This document shows positions 36,699 through 47,395 of a stretch of DNA of 49,035 nt, one piece after another; position 1 is the stretch's first letter; each line of letters begins with the position of its first letter. Both the position numbers and the translations under genes were made by a program. Below the pieces are notes generated by a model. That model saw only the letters and a list, made by a program, of their open reading frames with translations, was not told the DNA's origin and did no database searches. This DNA comes from Ichthyophthirius multifiliis (taxonomy: Eukaryota; Ciliophora; Oligohymenophorea; Hymenostomatida), in the NCBI RefSeq assembly GCF_000220395.1, contig NW_004086327.1, positions 1 to 49,035 of the forward strand, given 5' to 3'.

Positions 36699-36816
36699 TT
36701 TTATTATTTTATATTATTATATGAAAAAAGAAAAATAAATATTTTAAAAAATATTTATTTAATTAAAAATAAATTATATATATTATTTTACAATTTATTA
36801 AATATCAATAAATTTT

Positions 36817-36820
<4 letters not shown>

Positions 36821-36879
<59 letters not shown>
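36821..36879. repeat. (TA)n microsatellite, about 30 units
   Basis: Uninterrupted TA run in the 200-bp gap between the kinesin stop and the VPS8 start, both on the minus strand. It is the longest perfect TA run in the window and lies in the presumed VPS8 promoter. Confidence 0.9.
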
Positions 36880-36883
<4 letters not shown>

Positions 36884-36901
36884 ATTTTAAAAAATTATTA
36901 T

Positions 36902-39900
36902 TCATAATTTAGTATGTGACATAACAGGTAATTAAAATTAAGACTTATGTAAAGCAATATGAGAATTTTATTAATTATTTTGTTTTTCTGTATTTTTATA
37001 TGTTTATTGATTTAATTTTTTTTTATATTTAGGCATACTTAACAATCTTTTTTAAGATTCTAAAACAATTTTTGCTTAATTGTAATTTTTTAAGCATTAT
37101 TAATAAAGATTTTTAAATTCTTCTTTTCTTTTATAAGTTAATTAATATCAAAATTTTCATTTATTTTTTCAAAGTCATTTACTTTTTACGAAAGCTATCT
37201 TTCTCTGATTACAGACTCTCTAATTATTTATTTATTTATTTTTATAAAAAAAAGGTAATATTTACTATAATGAATTTTTCAATCGTTCAGCTAATGTCTT
37301 AACATGAACAATATCTTCTTTGGTTTTAAATTAATTCAAATTAATATTAATATCTATTCTATTATTTTCATCTATTTTTTCTTATTTATCTAAGTTGATT
37401 TTTTTTATTGTATCTAAATTTAATCTTTCATTTTAATTTTTATTATTTGATTAACAATTTTACGATTATTACATATTTTTTTCTATTTGCTTATTAGAAT
37501 ACCTTAAATCTAGAGCTTTGAATAAACTATTGATATTATTTTATTTTATAATAACAAAAATCAAGTTACTTTTTATATTTTTATCTTTATGGAAGAATAG
37601 GTTTTTCTTTTTCAGCAATATTAAAAGATTTTATACCACCAGTATAAGTACCGGACTAAAAATAATATAAATTAAAAAAATAAAAAATAAATAAAGAAAC
37701 CTCTATTTTAGATATAACTTAATTATATTACATAATTTAATCATACATATCTAACATCTCTTGTTTTAATTCATTTAAATATTATTTTTTATTTTATCTA
37801 TAAGCCTTAATTTCCTTAATAAAATCTTAAATTTGTTCATTTTTTTATTTTAAAAGATCATCAAATTAAGCTTTTGTATTATCAATTAAAACTTAATATT
37901 CTTTTTTTAGATTTTCTATCTAATTTTTATGTTCTTTTTCAATTTCGTATTTTATTCCTTTTTTAATATCATTAATTTTTTGGTTTTCTTAAGTTTTATT
38001 TTAAATAAAATTCTATAAATTAAACACAATATTGACTTTTTCTTCTATTTATCCAGAGTTTTTGTCAAAAAGTTACTTTTATTCAGCTTATTTATCTTTA
38101 AATAAATTTTTCATTTAAGTTTTTTAACAATTTTCTTTAATATTTAAGCTTTCTTTATTTTATAAAAAATAATTATTAAATATAAAATATTATGTATTAT
38201 ATACATATATATATATACATATTATATATATTTATATTTATATATATATTTATATATATATTTTTTTATATTTATATTAAAAACGATAAAAATTAAACCT
38301 TATAAATCTTTTATTTAATCTCTTAATAAATTAATTTAAACCATTTATTCATTATGCTTTTTTAATTCCTAACTTTTTATATCTTAAACACTTTTGTGTA
38401 ATTTTTCAATTTTTTTTATCAAATTTTAGTTATATTTTTAAACATTTTCAAGCATAACAATACTATCTTTTTATTGTTTTAACTATTCGAATTCTTTAGT
38501 GAATTATTTACTAAGTAATTCATCAAAATCAACTTCAATTCCTAATAAGTGTTAAATATCAATTAATTTCTTTTTATTATCGTTTTTGACTCTATCAATT
38601 TTTTCCTTTTATTCGGCAACTTCTTTCTTTAATCTTTTTATAATTTATTCGCTATTTTAGTGATTATTATTATTGTAACTTCCATTAGAATTAGAAGGCA
38701 ACTAAAGCATTTTAGGTGCATCTTAAGAACATCTTTCTAAATATTAAAGTGTAAAAAGACACTCATCAAAATTACTATCACCTGGATTTAAATGACCAAT
38801 AAGACTAATATGACTTCTACTTTTCATAGTATTTTAAAGAAAATGAGTCAATTTTGTTTCTTTATAATTAAGATTTTAATTTTTCAAAGAAATATTCTAT
38901 AAGCATTTATTTAAAGATGCTAAATATTAATTAATTAATATAGATTCACATAGTTTATTTCCTTCATTTAAGCTTTTGGCAATTCTTTCAGATCCTGATA
39001 AATCAACAAACTAAATAATTGTATTTTTAAAAGGTATATTTTCATTTATTTTATCTTTCTATATTACATTTAATGTTAGTATTGTTTATGCTCTTGCCCA
39101 TATTAAATTTCCTTTACTTTCTTGAATTTCTCTTAGTTGAAACTATTTATTCATTATTGTTTTTTTTTTTTAAATAATTATTATTTTTTTACTGCTATTT
39201 TAAGCATTTATTATAATTAATTAAGACTTTCTAATTGAATAAAATTCATATCTTTTGCCATTATTAAACCATTTGTATTTTCGTATAAAATTAAATTTTA
39301 CTAATCTAACTATTTTAATTCTTTTTCTTTATTTTTTGTTTTTTTATTTATATATACTTGCTATATTTAATAAAATACCTAAATTAATTCCTTATCTTGG
39401 ATCTATTTTTTATATATCATAAATAAATATTATTATTTTATTATTTTTTTTAAATAAATAAAACCGTTATTTAAATATGCACGAGATAAATCTCTTATTT
39501 TATCAAAATAAATATCTGAAAAACTCATATTTACAATAATTTCTTTTGTTTATTCTAATTCTTTTATTTTTTAAAGTAAATATTCACAACATCTTAATAC
39601 AAGTCCTTTTTAATTTCCTTGCTTTTTATTTTTATTATCTATTTATGGGGTAAAAGAATTATTTTCTCCATAAATAGTAAATGTTTTTCCACTTCCTGTT
39701 TATCCATATGCAATAATTAAAGAATTATTTCCATTTAATAAATTATCAATAGAGGGTTATCCAATCTATTAATAAATTTATTCTTATTAAGTATTTTCTC
39801 CAAAAATTTTATCATATTTGAAATTTTATTCTTTTTAAGAAGACAATAAATGAGCATTTTCTTTTTATTTAAATTATGGATCGGTTATAGTAATAACATT

Positions 39901-39981
39901 TTCTTTAATATTTATCATATCTGTTTAATAGTCTAATGGTCGTATCCTTAAATATTATTTGAAATTGCTATTATTACTCAT
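36902..39981 (-). CDS. Divergent kinesin motor protein with coiled-coil tail
   Basis: The ATG at 39981 gives MSNNSNFKQYLRIRPLDYQT, then NFKYDKIFGENT and the P-loop LIIAYGQTGSGKTFTIYG. Switch II is intact (IIQFVDLSGSERIAKSLNEG) and KETKLTHFLQNTMKSRSHIS and DSNFDECLFTLQYLERC complete the motor. The motor is at the N-terminus, so plus-end-directed movement is expected. Switch I is degenerate: the NxxSSRSH position reads NLIWARAQ, keeping only the Asn and Arg. The rest is coiled coil (EQIIKRLKKEVAEQKEKIDR) and a basic Gln/Asn-rich tail to TGA 36904-36902. Introns lie at about 39190-39165, 39420-39378, 39358-39312, 38300-38160 and 37700-37655. The class cannot be fixed by eye; the VYLRIRP-like start recalls kinesin-6, weakly. 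Role could be ciliary or mitotic. Confidence 0.88.
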
Positions 39982-40271
39982 TTGAAAACAGATAAAAAAA
40001 GAATTATTAAAATTTATATATATTTATTAAAAAATAAAATATTTTTATTATATATTTATTTAATTAAAAATAGTAAAATAAATAATATATACATTTTTTA
40101 ATTTACATAATTACTTTTTTATATTATATTTTATTATTTCTTTAATTCATATTAATTATAATTTACATAATTAATATATTTTTTATTATTTTAAATTATA
40201 TTTTTTTTATATCTTTTTTTATTTTAAATAATATGCAAAATAATGATATAAGTTTAAATATTGTATATGTT
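39982..40271. other. AT-rich spacer upstream of the kinesin gene
   Basis: Almost only A/T and no recognised motif; the presumed kinesin promoter. Confidence 0.45.
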
Positions 40272-40526
40272 TCACTTAATCAAAAAAAATTAAAACTTTT
40301 TTTTTTTTTCGAAGACAAAAAGAAAGAATGTTATCAAATTCAGCCATAAATTATGAAAATCAGTTTCTAATTGATATGGAGTTTTTATAAGCGATTTATA
40401 AATTTTAATTAAATCCATTGGTATTTTTTATTAAATTAATAATACAAGCAAATTTCGAATTTAATTAACCATTGGCATTTTTAATTAAATTAATAATAAA
40501 GCGAATTTCCAATTTAATTTATACAT
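40272..40526 (-). CDS. Possible small ORF, 84 residues, containing an 18-residue tandem repeat
   Basis: In the ciliate code an ATG at 40526 opens 85 codons to TGA (40274-40272). The product begins MYKLNWKFALLLIQLKMPMV, and the next 18 residues repeat the pattern (NQIRNLLVLLIQQKIPMD), because the DNA carries a 54-bp duplication that keeps the frame. The C-terminal part (TDFHNLWLNLITFFLFVFEK) is hydrophobic. I do not recognise it. A second frame on this strand is also open across the repeat (about 40560 to TGA 40362-40360) and gives the equally plausible SKFACIINLIKNTNGFNQNL, so either frame, a gene fragment, or a non-coding repeat are all possible. Confidence 0.22.
40415..40522. repeat. Two-copy imperfect tandem repeat, 54-bp unit
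   Basis: Unit 1 (40415-40468) and unit 2 (40469-40521) both start CCATTGG and share ATTAAATTAATAATA and AATTTAATT. I count about five differences including one single-base indel. A weak partial third copy may lie just to the left (about 40376-40414). It is more complex than simple A/T microsatellites. Confidence 0.8.
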
Positions 40527-40559
40527 GTAAGCCTGAATATTATTTAAATGTTTTAAATA

Positions 40560-41794
40560 AATTTATTTTTAAATAATTATTAAAATAAAAATTATATATA
40601 ATATAAACAAAAATAATGTATTATTTAAAATAAATTACAAACTTTAATAATAATATTTAAAGTTTTCATCATAAAAAATGAATTCTATTATCTATTTAAA
40701 TAGTCCTTAAAATAAAAACAAATAAATAAATAATAGAAAATTATGAAAAAAAAGGGCTGGGTATAATTTAAACATTATTAAACACATAGAAATATAAAAA
40801 TAGGATACTGAAAATTTGAAAATAAAATAAATAAAATCAATAATTTTTAAAAAGGAAGTAATTTTTTTAAAAAAAATTTCGGTCTATTTTTGTTATAATA
40901 AAAATAAAATAATTAATAAATTAAATAAAAAATAAACAAATAATACATAATATAATGAATTTTATAAATAAGATTTAAATATAAAGACATTTAAAAAAAA
41001 ATAAAAAAATATACTAATAAAAATGAATTAAATGTATTTTAGATATATTTAACTATTAATAAATATTTTTCTTTAATATATAAATATTTAAATTTTAATA
41101 CTATTTATTATAATTTATAAACTTTTTTAACGTTATTTTTGATAAAAAAAATAATAATTTAATTCAACTTTTAATTATATAAATATCTAAAACTAATGAT
41201 AATTTTATAAATGTTAAAATATTTTATTTAAAAAATATTTTAAAATTTTAAACATAACATTGATTAGTCTTAATAAAATATTAGTATACCAAAATCAAGG
41301 ATATTTCTGTATATAAAATTTAAGTAAAATAATAAGATTAATCTAATATTTAAAAAAAATCTTTAAGGAAAAAATTTATTATATAAAATTAACAAAAGAT
41401 ATATTTATTTTTTATATAATATTTTCATAATTAATATATATATTAGTTAGAAATAAAATGATAATAATATAAAATAACTATTTTAAATATATTTTATTTA
41501 TATGATTTATTTTTACAACATTTAGTTCTTATTAAGTATAGATATAAAAATTAATTTCATTAAAATATTTAAATATTTAAATGAAAATTTTTTAAATTTC
41601 GTGTATTAATTACGCAAATTAATTATTTATATATATTATTTAAATGAAATTATTATTTTTATCATTTTAAATTTTATTTTTACTAAATTAAAAATTTATA
41701 TCATTTCTTTATATCGCGAATATTTACATGACTAATTTATAATATATATATATATATAAATAAAAGTAAGAGACCTCAAAATAAATATAAAATA
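40560..41794. other. AT-only spacer
   Basis: About 1.2 kb of A/T sequence with TA runs and no supported gene, RNA or motif. Confidence 0.5.
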
Positions 41795-42262
41795 ATGGTT
41801 TAAAGATAAACAGGAAATAAAATAAATAGCATTAAAAAAAATGGTTTTATATAAAAATATATTAAAAAATCATAGAGGTTTTATGAATAAAATTAATTTC
41901 TTTCTGAATAAGAATTCTCTGATAGTTAATCAACAGCTTCCATTTCTAAATAGAGAACTCTTTCTGATATATAAGAAGAAAAAAAGCATACTCTAGATTA
42001 TGTAAAAAATAAATAAAAAACTAATTATTAAAAATTTTATTTTAATATTTAAAAAAATAAAGAAATTAATGAGGTTTCAAAATACTTTACGTAAAAAACT
42101 TACAGAATATACTGCTTCTAAGAATATAGCTTAGGTATTCCTTTCAAATATTAAAAGTCTATTATAGATTCAAAAACTGATAATGATAAATAAACTGATG
42201 ATGAAGAAATAAAATATGCAGTGGAGTTTCTTTTAGATTCGATAAAAGAATAATTAAATTGA
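41795..42262 (+). CDS. Hypothetical small protein, two exons
   Basis: The ATG at 41795 starts MVQRQTGNKINSIKKNGFIQ, followed by a Ser/Glu/Gln-rich segment (FLSEQEFSDSQSTASISKQR) and TLSDIQEEKKHTLDY. A GT...AG intron at about 42001-42073 joins in frame to VSKYFTQKTYRIYCFQEYSL, then GIPFKYQKSIIDSK, an acidic DNDKQTDDEE patch and a helix AVEFLLDSIKEQL before TGA 42260-42262. The product is about 130 residues. The second exon has mixed, protein-like composition, which supports coding. No family recognised, no signal peptide or membrane segment. WDR18 begins about 200 bp downstream on the same strand. Confidence 0.6.
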
Positions 42263-42468
42263 GTTAAAAAAAAAACTCTATTTGTATTTAGAATAAATAA
42301 GCTATATTTGCTCATTTTAAATAGAAATCAAAATTCCTTAATTATAAATAAAAAAATATATTTACATATATACATATACTATTTTCTATTTTACACAAAT
42401 ATTAAATATTTATATTTATTTATTATCTTTTATCAAAAATTAATAATCTAAAATTAAAATCAAAAAAA

Positions 42469-43779
42469 ATGTAAGAAATAATAAAGCCTTCAAACGAGCT
42501 AATGCTTTTATCAGTAGAAGAGCAAAATTAATTATATTTAATAGATCCTAAAACACGTGGTATATTAGAATAATATACAGACGATTAATCTTAAATATTA
42601 AAAAATACGCTTTGTGTATCTCCTAAATTTCAAAATATTTTAGGAATGTAGAGCCAAAAAACATTACTAAATATATGGAATATGGAAAATAAGAAAGTTT
42701 TTTAAAAATTTCTTGTTCAGAAAAATTAACAGCTTCTTAAATTTCTCCTTCAGAATTATATTTTGCTGCTGCAAGTGTTTCCGGATATATATATATTTGG
42801 GAAACCTTTACAGGTAAATTATTGAAAAAACACAAAGCTCATCAAAGAAAAATTAATTGCATTTAATTTTCTTTGGATGAAGGTTTAATAATTACAGCTG
42901 CAGATGATGGAATTTGTAATGTTTATTTTCTTTCAGCACTTATTGCTCCTTAAGCAGCATTTAAAGTTGATTTAAATAATGGAATTTTTGAAGTAAGAAG
43001 CAAATATACACTTATTGGACATACTGAGAAAATAAATACTTTTTAACAAAGCAAATGTGGTATAAGTAGATTATACACAGCAGGAAGTGATAAGACTATC
43101 ATTAGTAAAAAATATTAATATAAAACTATTTATATATTTAAAAGTTTGGGATCTAAATAAGGGTTGTAAATTAAAATAAATAACTTTGGATAGTGAAATA
43201 ACTTGTTTAGAAATAGATAATTAGGAAGCTTTTATTTACGCAGGATGCACAAATGGATATATACATAAGATAGATATCGAAAATGAAGAAGAAGAAAAAG
43301 TTTCTTTTTAAGCAAACAATCAAGAAATTACAAATCTTAAATTTTATGACGAAGATTAATAAATAATAGCGACTTCAAAAGACGGTTTAATAATATTTTG
43401 GAGTACTGAAGGGGAAATTAAGAAAACTTTAAATTTATTTAATAAAAGCATTAGTAATTTATGTCTTTTCCCAAGAATAAATTATATGACCAAAAAGTAA
43501 ATTTTCTTTAAGCCATTTCATAGATTCGAATAAGAAGTGAATTAATAGTAAGATGAATAATTACATAAATTTATAATGCCTAAAATAAACAAAAAAATTA
43601 AAAAAGGAAAAAAACTCTCAGTTGAGAAATTTAAGAAAATCAATAAATTAATATTGGCTGCTGAAAAAAATAATTCATAAGACAAAGGACATGAAGAAAT
43701 AATCAAATAAAATTAATTTTTAAAATATTAAAATCACATATAATTTAATAAAATATTAATCAATAGAAATATGTAATGA
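42469..43779 (+). CDS. WDR18 / IPI3-like WD40 protein (Rix1 complex, ribosome biogenesis)
   Basis: WD40 propeller of the Ipi3/WDR18 type: YLIDPKTRGILEQYTDDQSQ, CVSPKFQNILGMQSQKTLLN then IWNM, YFAAASVSGYIYIWETFTGK, LLKKHKAHQRKINCIQFSLD, IITAADDGICNVYFLSAL, TLIGHTEKINTF, RLYTAGSDKTI joined through a 40-nt intron (about 43101-43140) to WDLNKGCKLKQITL, then IYAGCTNGYIHKIDIENEEE and IIATSKDGLIIFWSTEGEIK. The basic C-terminal tail (PKINKKIKKGKKLSVEKFKK) fits a nucleolar protein. WDR18/Ipi3 works with Rix1/PELP1 and Ipi1/TEX10 in processing and export of the large ribosomal subunit. A one-base shift occurs at the T-run 42698-42703; one added T gives 424 codons including TGA (43777-43779). Confidence 0.85.
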
Positions 43780-43833
43780 AATAAATAAATAATTATATAT
43801 TTATTATTTTTATATTTAAAAAAAAAAAAAAAA

Positions 43834-45110
43834 TCAATTACATTTTTTTTCAACAATACTTTTACCATGTTCCATATATTCTTATTTTCCAATCCAAAGA
43901 GATTAAAATGAACCCAAAGAAGCTAATATAGATCCTCCAATCCAAGAAGAAAATTTCCTTTCAACTGAAGAAGGATAAGCAATCATTTTAACTTTAGAAT
44001 TAGGTGGAGAAATATCATTAAGTTTATTTTATAATCTAGAGCTGAAACCTGAAAGTAAAGAGTTTCCTCCTGTAAGTATAATATTATTAAAAAGTTGTCT
44101 TTTTATATCAATATCACATTAATTTATAGCTTCTAATACCATATGATGCATTCCTCTAAATTTAAGACTGTCTTCTTCCGCCATATCACTATTTTCAAAC
44201 GGTGAGAAGAAATATTCAGAAAACTTGCTTCTAGCAGTATCAAAATGAATAAAGTTTCCATCAGGAAGTTCATATTCAGTTCTTTCTAGCTACATTTCTC
44301 CAACTGTTAAACCTTTATCATCTACTCTACAAATGTTTTCTTTTATATCTCTTGCTATTTGATGTTTACAATATAATTCATATGATTGTAATGTATTAGG
44401 AAAATTTAAATATTACTCAATTTTTTTTGGTACGTCTTTTGCAAATTATAAAGCGTAGCGAGGTTAAACAACCTTCTTTTCCTCTTTTTCAATATAATTG
44501 AGTATTTTATCTGTTAAATATTCTCCCCCGATATCAAATTTTACTACACATTTTTATAAAGCAAATCCATCATGAACTGGTATTGCATAAGTTGAATAAG
44601 CACCTTTTTTTAATTTTTTTTGTTTAAAAAAATATATTTATATTATAAAATAAAAGATAAACCTGTATCTAATATTAATGCAGTAGAACGTCCTGAAGAA
44701 AAACAAGAAAGAACCCCACTTTTTACAATAAAAAAATTGGGTACATTTAACTTTTCGAATGCTATCTCACATATTTTTTCTCTTTATTCAGTATTATGGA
44801 TTGAAGACTCGCTCATTAATAAACAATAATCATTTGGAGATACTCTTATTTAATTATCATATACATCTTACAAAAGCTTCTCGAAAGCATCAAAATCTTA
44901 TACTAAACCATTTTTGTATGTATATATTAAATCAGTATTGTCATGACGAATATTTAATTTGTTTTCACCAACATAATATTAATTTTATTCTCTGTTTATG
45001 CATACTTATGATGGCATCACTAATCTGGGAGTATCCTCGCCAGAATAACCTGCTTTTAATGATAAACTTCCAACATCAACAACTATTGCTGTTATATCTT
45101 CTGTGAACAT
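43834..45110 (-). CDS. Actin-related protein 4 (Arp4 / ACTL6-BAF53 type)
   Basis: Two exons give 405 residues: 45110-44663 and 44603-43834, with a 59-nt intron (44662-44604) that restores frame exactly. [20 protein letters not shown] then [74 protein letters not shown] and [19 protein letters not shown] follow the actin fold. The end ([40 protein letters not shown]) is the Arp4/BAF53 form rather than conventional actin. The P-loop regions are altered from actin's DNGSG/GDGV, as usual in Arp4. Arp4 is a nuclear subunit of INO80, SWR1/NuA4 and BAF-type chromatin remodelling and acetylation complexes. The gene converges on WDR18 with only 54 bp between the stop codons. Confidence 0.92.
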
Positions 45111-45343
45111 TAGAATTAAATATATATTATTTTTAAATATTTCTCTTTTTTTATTATTTAAATTTTTTTATTATTTTTTTTTTAAACTAAAATAAATATC
45201 TTTTAATAATTATTACAATTCTTAATTTTATAAATTTTTACATTTTTTTACAATTATATCAAAATCTAAAAATTATTTTCTAACACTTTTATCAAATATA
45301 TGGAATATATTAATTTATATTTATCTCTATTATTTAAATATAA

Positions 45344-45386
<43 letters not shown>

Positions 45387-46314
45387 TATATATTAAAAAT
45401 AAATTATATATAATTATAAAAATATATATATACATATTTAAAATTAATAAGCATAATAATCTTTTTTTTATGAAGAAATAATTAATTAAATAAACATTAG
45501 TATTATTTAGTTATTTATAAATAACTAATACCTGCTTTCATAAATAAAATGCATTTAATCAATAAATAATTTTTTAAATATAATTATTTTTTAATTTACT
45601 TCTAAATTAATTAAATTAATATCAAAATAATAATTAAAAATATTTTGAACTTTTAAATTTAGATTTTAAATATCTTTACTAAAAAACTATATAATATATT
45701 TTTACATTATTATTTAGTTTTTTTATAAAATTTAATAGTTTTAATTAATACTAAAATTAAATTTTAAATATTTCTCTGATTAATAATAATAATTAAATTA
45801 ATGCTCATTCTGGCTTATTTTTTTATAAATTATATAAATCAATAGTAAATGCTTTTTAAGATTTTTCAATATATAAATATTTTTTGATATAGTTTTAAAT
45901 TTATAATTGTAAAAGAATATAATTATAGTATTTATATTATTTATTTAATAAAATAAATTTATTAATTTAAATTTCATTATAATATCATAAGGAAATTAAA
46001 TAAATATATTTTTAGTTGTCTAAATAAATAACATTGATTTTAATACTTAAAGATTATTATAATTATTATAAAATAAAAATGATTTTCTTTAGATAAAAAA
46101 ATATATATAATATATTAATATATATATACAAAAATTATATTATAAAAAAAATATGAATAAATGATTTTATATTTAAAAAAAGAATATATTAAAATAAAAT
46201 TATTATTTTTAATTTAAAGTTTTTTTTTATAAAAAAAAGAACTAACTAATAAAAATAAAAAACTTATATAAAAAAAAAGAGAACAAAAAAAAAATATAAA
46301 AAATATATTATAAA
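45111..46314. other. AT-only spacer between divergent genes, with (TA)n at 45349-45383
   Basis: Shared upstream region of Arp4 (minus) and the Asn-rich gene (plus). A/T-only, with a perfect TA run. No RNA gene or motif seen. Confidence 0.55.
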
Positions 46315-46620
46315 ATGAATTACAATAATTTCTAAAAAAATAATTTCAATAAAGAAAACAATGATTATGCTTATGAAAATCAATAATAAAATAATAAATA
46401 TTCTTCAAACTAAGAAAACAAATAAAGTTATATTGATTAATTTATGTATAATTAATTCTTTACATAAATGAATTATTAATAATAACCATATGTTAATAAT
46501 TATTAATAAAGTTACTATAATAATGTTATATAAAAAGGACCATCATATAATATAATAAATTATGAATATCCTCAGAATATAATATATTAATAATAAGGAT
46601 ATAATAATAATTTAATAATA

Positions 46621-46661
<41 letters not shown>

Positions 46662-47395
46662 TTAATAATGGAAACAATAATATCATTAATAATATTAATT
46701 ATATAAATAATACATCAAATAATAATAATAATATTTTAAATAATAATTTGAATAATAATTTAAATAATAATTTAAATAATAATTAGAATTAAAATGTTGA
46801 AAATGTACATTTTATGGTTAAAAATGGCATTTGTAAATAAGAGAATATTTAATTTGATTAATTTATACCGCCTTCAATAATTAAATTAAATAACTACGAA
46901 TATTAAAAAGATTAGAAAAGCAGTATAAGTTTAGATGAAAGTTAAGAAAATATAAAAAATGAATGTTAATTTTTAAGGATAAATAATAAAACTAAATATT
47001 TATAGTGCCGACATAGAAATATTTTTAAAAATTTCGGAAACATATTTAGAAAATTTATTACTTATCATTCTCATTTCTAATAAAAATTATAATCTTTATT
47101 TAAAAAAGATGAGCTAATTATTAAACTTTTCTAAAGATGGATAAAAAAAGAAATTAGACTTGAAAATAAAAAAGATTTTATTGAAGGTTGGACTATTTAT
47201 GTAGATGATGATATCTATAAAAGAAATTTTAAAATTACATTTAAAGAACTTTCTAAAGATTTCTTTTAAGATTATATTTTAATTTATTTACTTAATAGCA
47301 AATTAAAAGATCTAGAAATACATTTAAAATCTATTGGGCCATGTCTTTCGTCAATTAATTGCCCTGAAAACTTGCAAAAATTTAAGCCGATATGA
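46315..47395 (+). CDS. Hypothetical Asn/Gln-rich protein with a conserved-looking C-terminal region
   Basis: The ATG at 46315 starts MNYNNFQKNNFNKENNDYAY. The first 150 or so residues are Asn, Gln and Tyr, a prion-like, disordered composition. An AAT microsatellite at 46624-46657 is followed by a poly-Asn frame (NNNNTFNNGNNNIINNINYI). The C-terminal 200 residues are ordinary in composition: HFMVKNGICKQENIQFDQFI, RHRNIFKNFGNIFRKFITYH, KDELIIKLFQRWIKKEIRLE, DFIEGWTIYVDDDIYKRNFK, ending CPENLQKFKPI and TGA 47393-47395. Total length is one base over a multiple of three, and the frame changes within or next to the AAT repeat, so a repeat-length error or slippage is likely. No family is recognised. 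Confidence 0.6.
46624..46657. repeat. (AAT)n microsatellite in coding sequence
   Basis: About 11 AAT/TAA units. Depending on frame they encode Asn, Gln or Ile in the ciliate code. The upstream and downstream parts of this gene use different frames across it. Confidence 0.85.

Noticed and set aside
44620-45106. Two plus-strand frames
   Set aside because: They are antisense to Arp4, and one crosses its 59-nt intron; Arp4 is full length and conserved on the minus strand.
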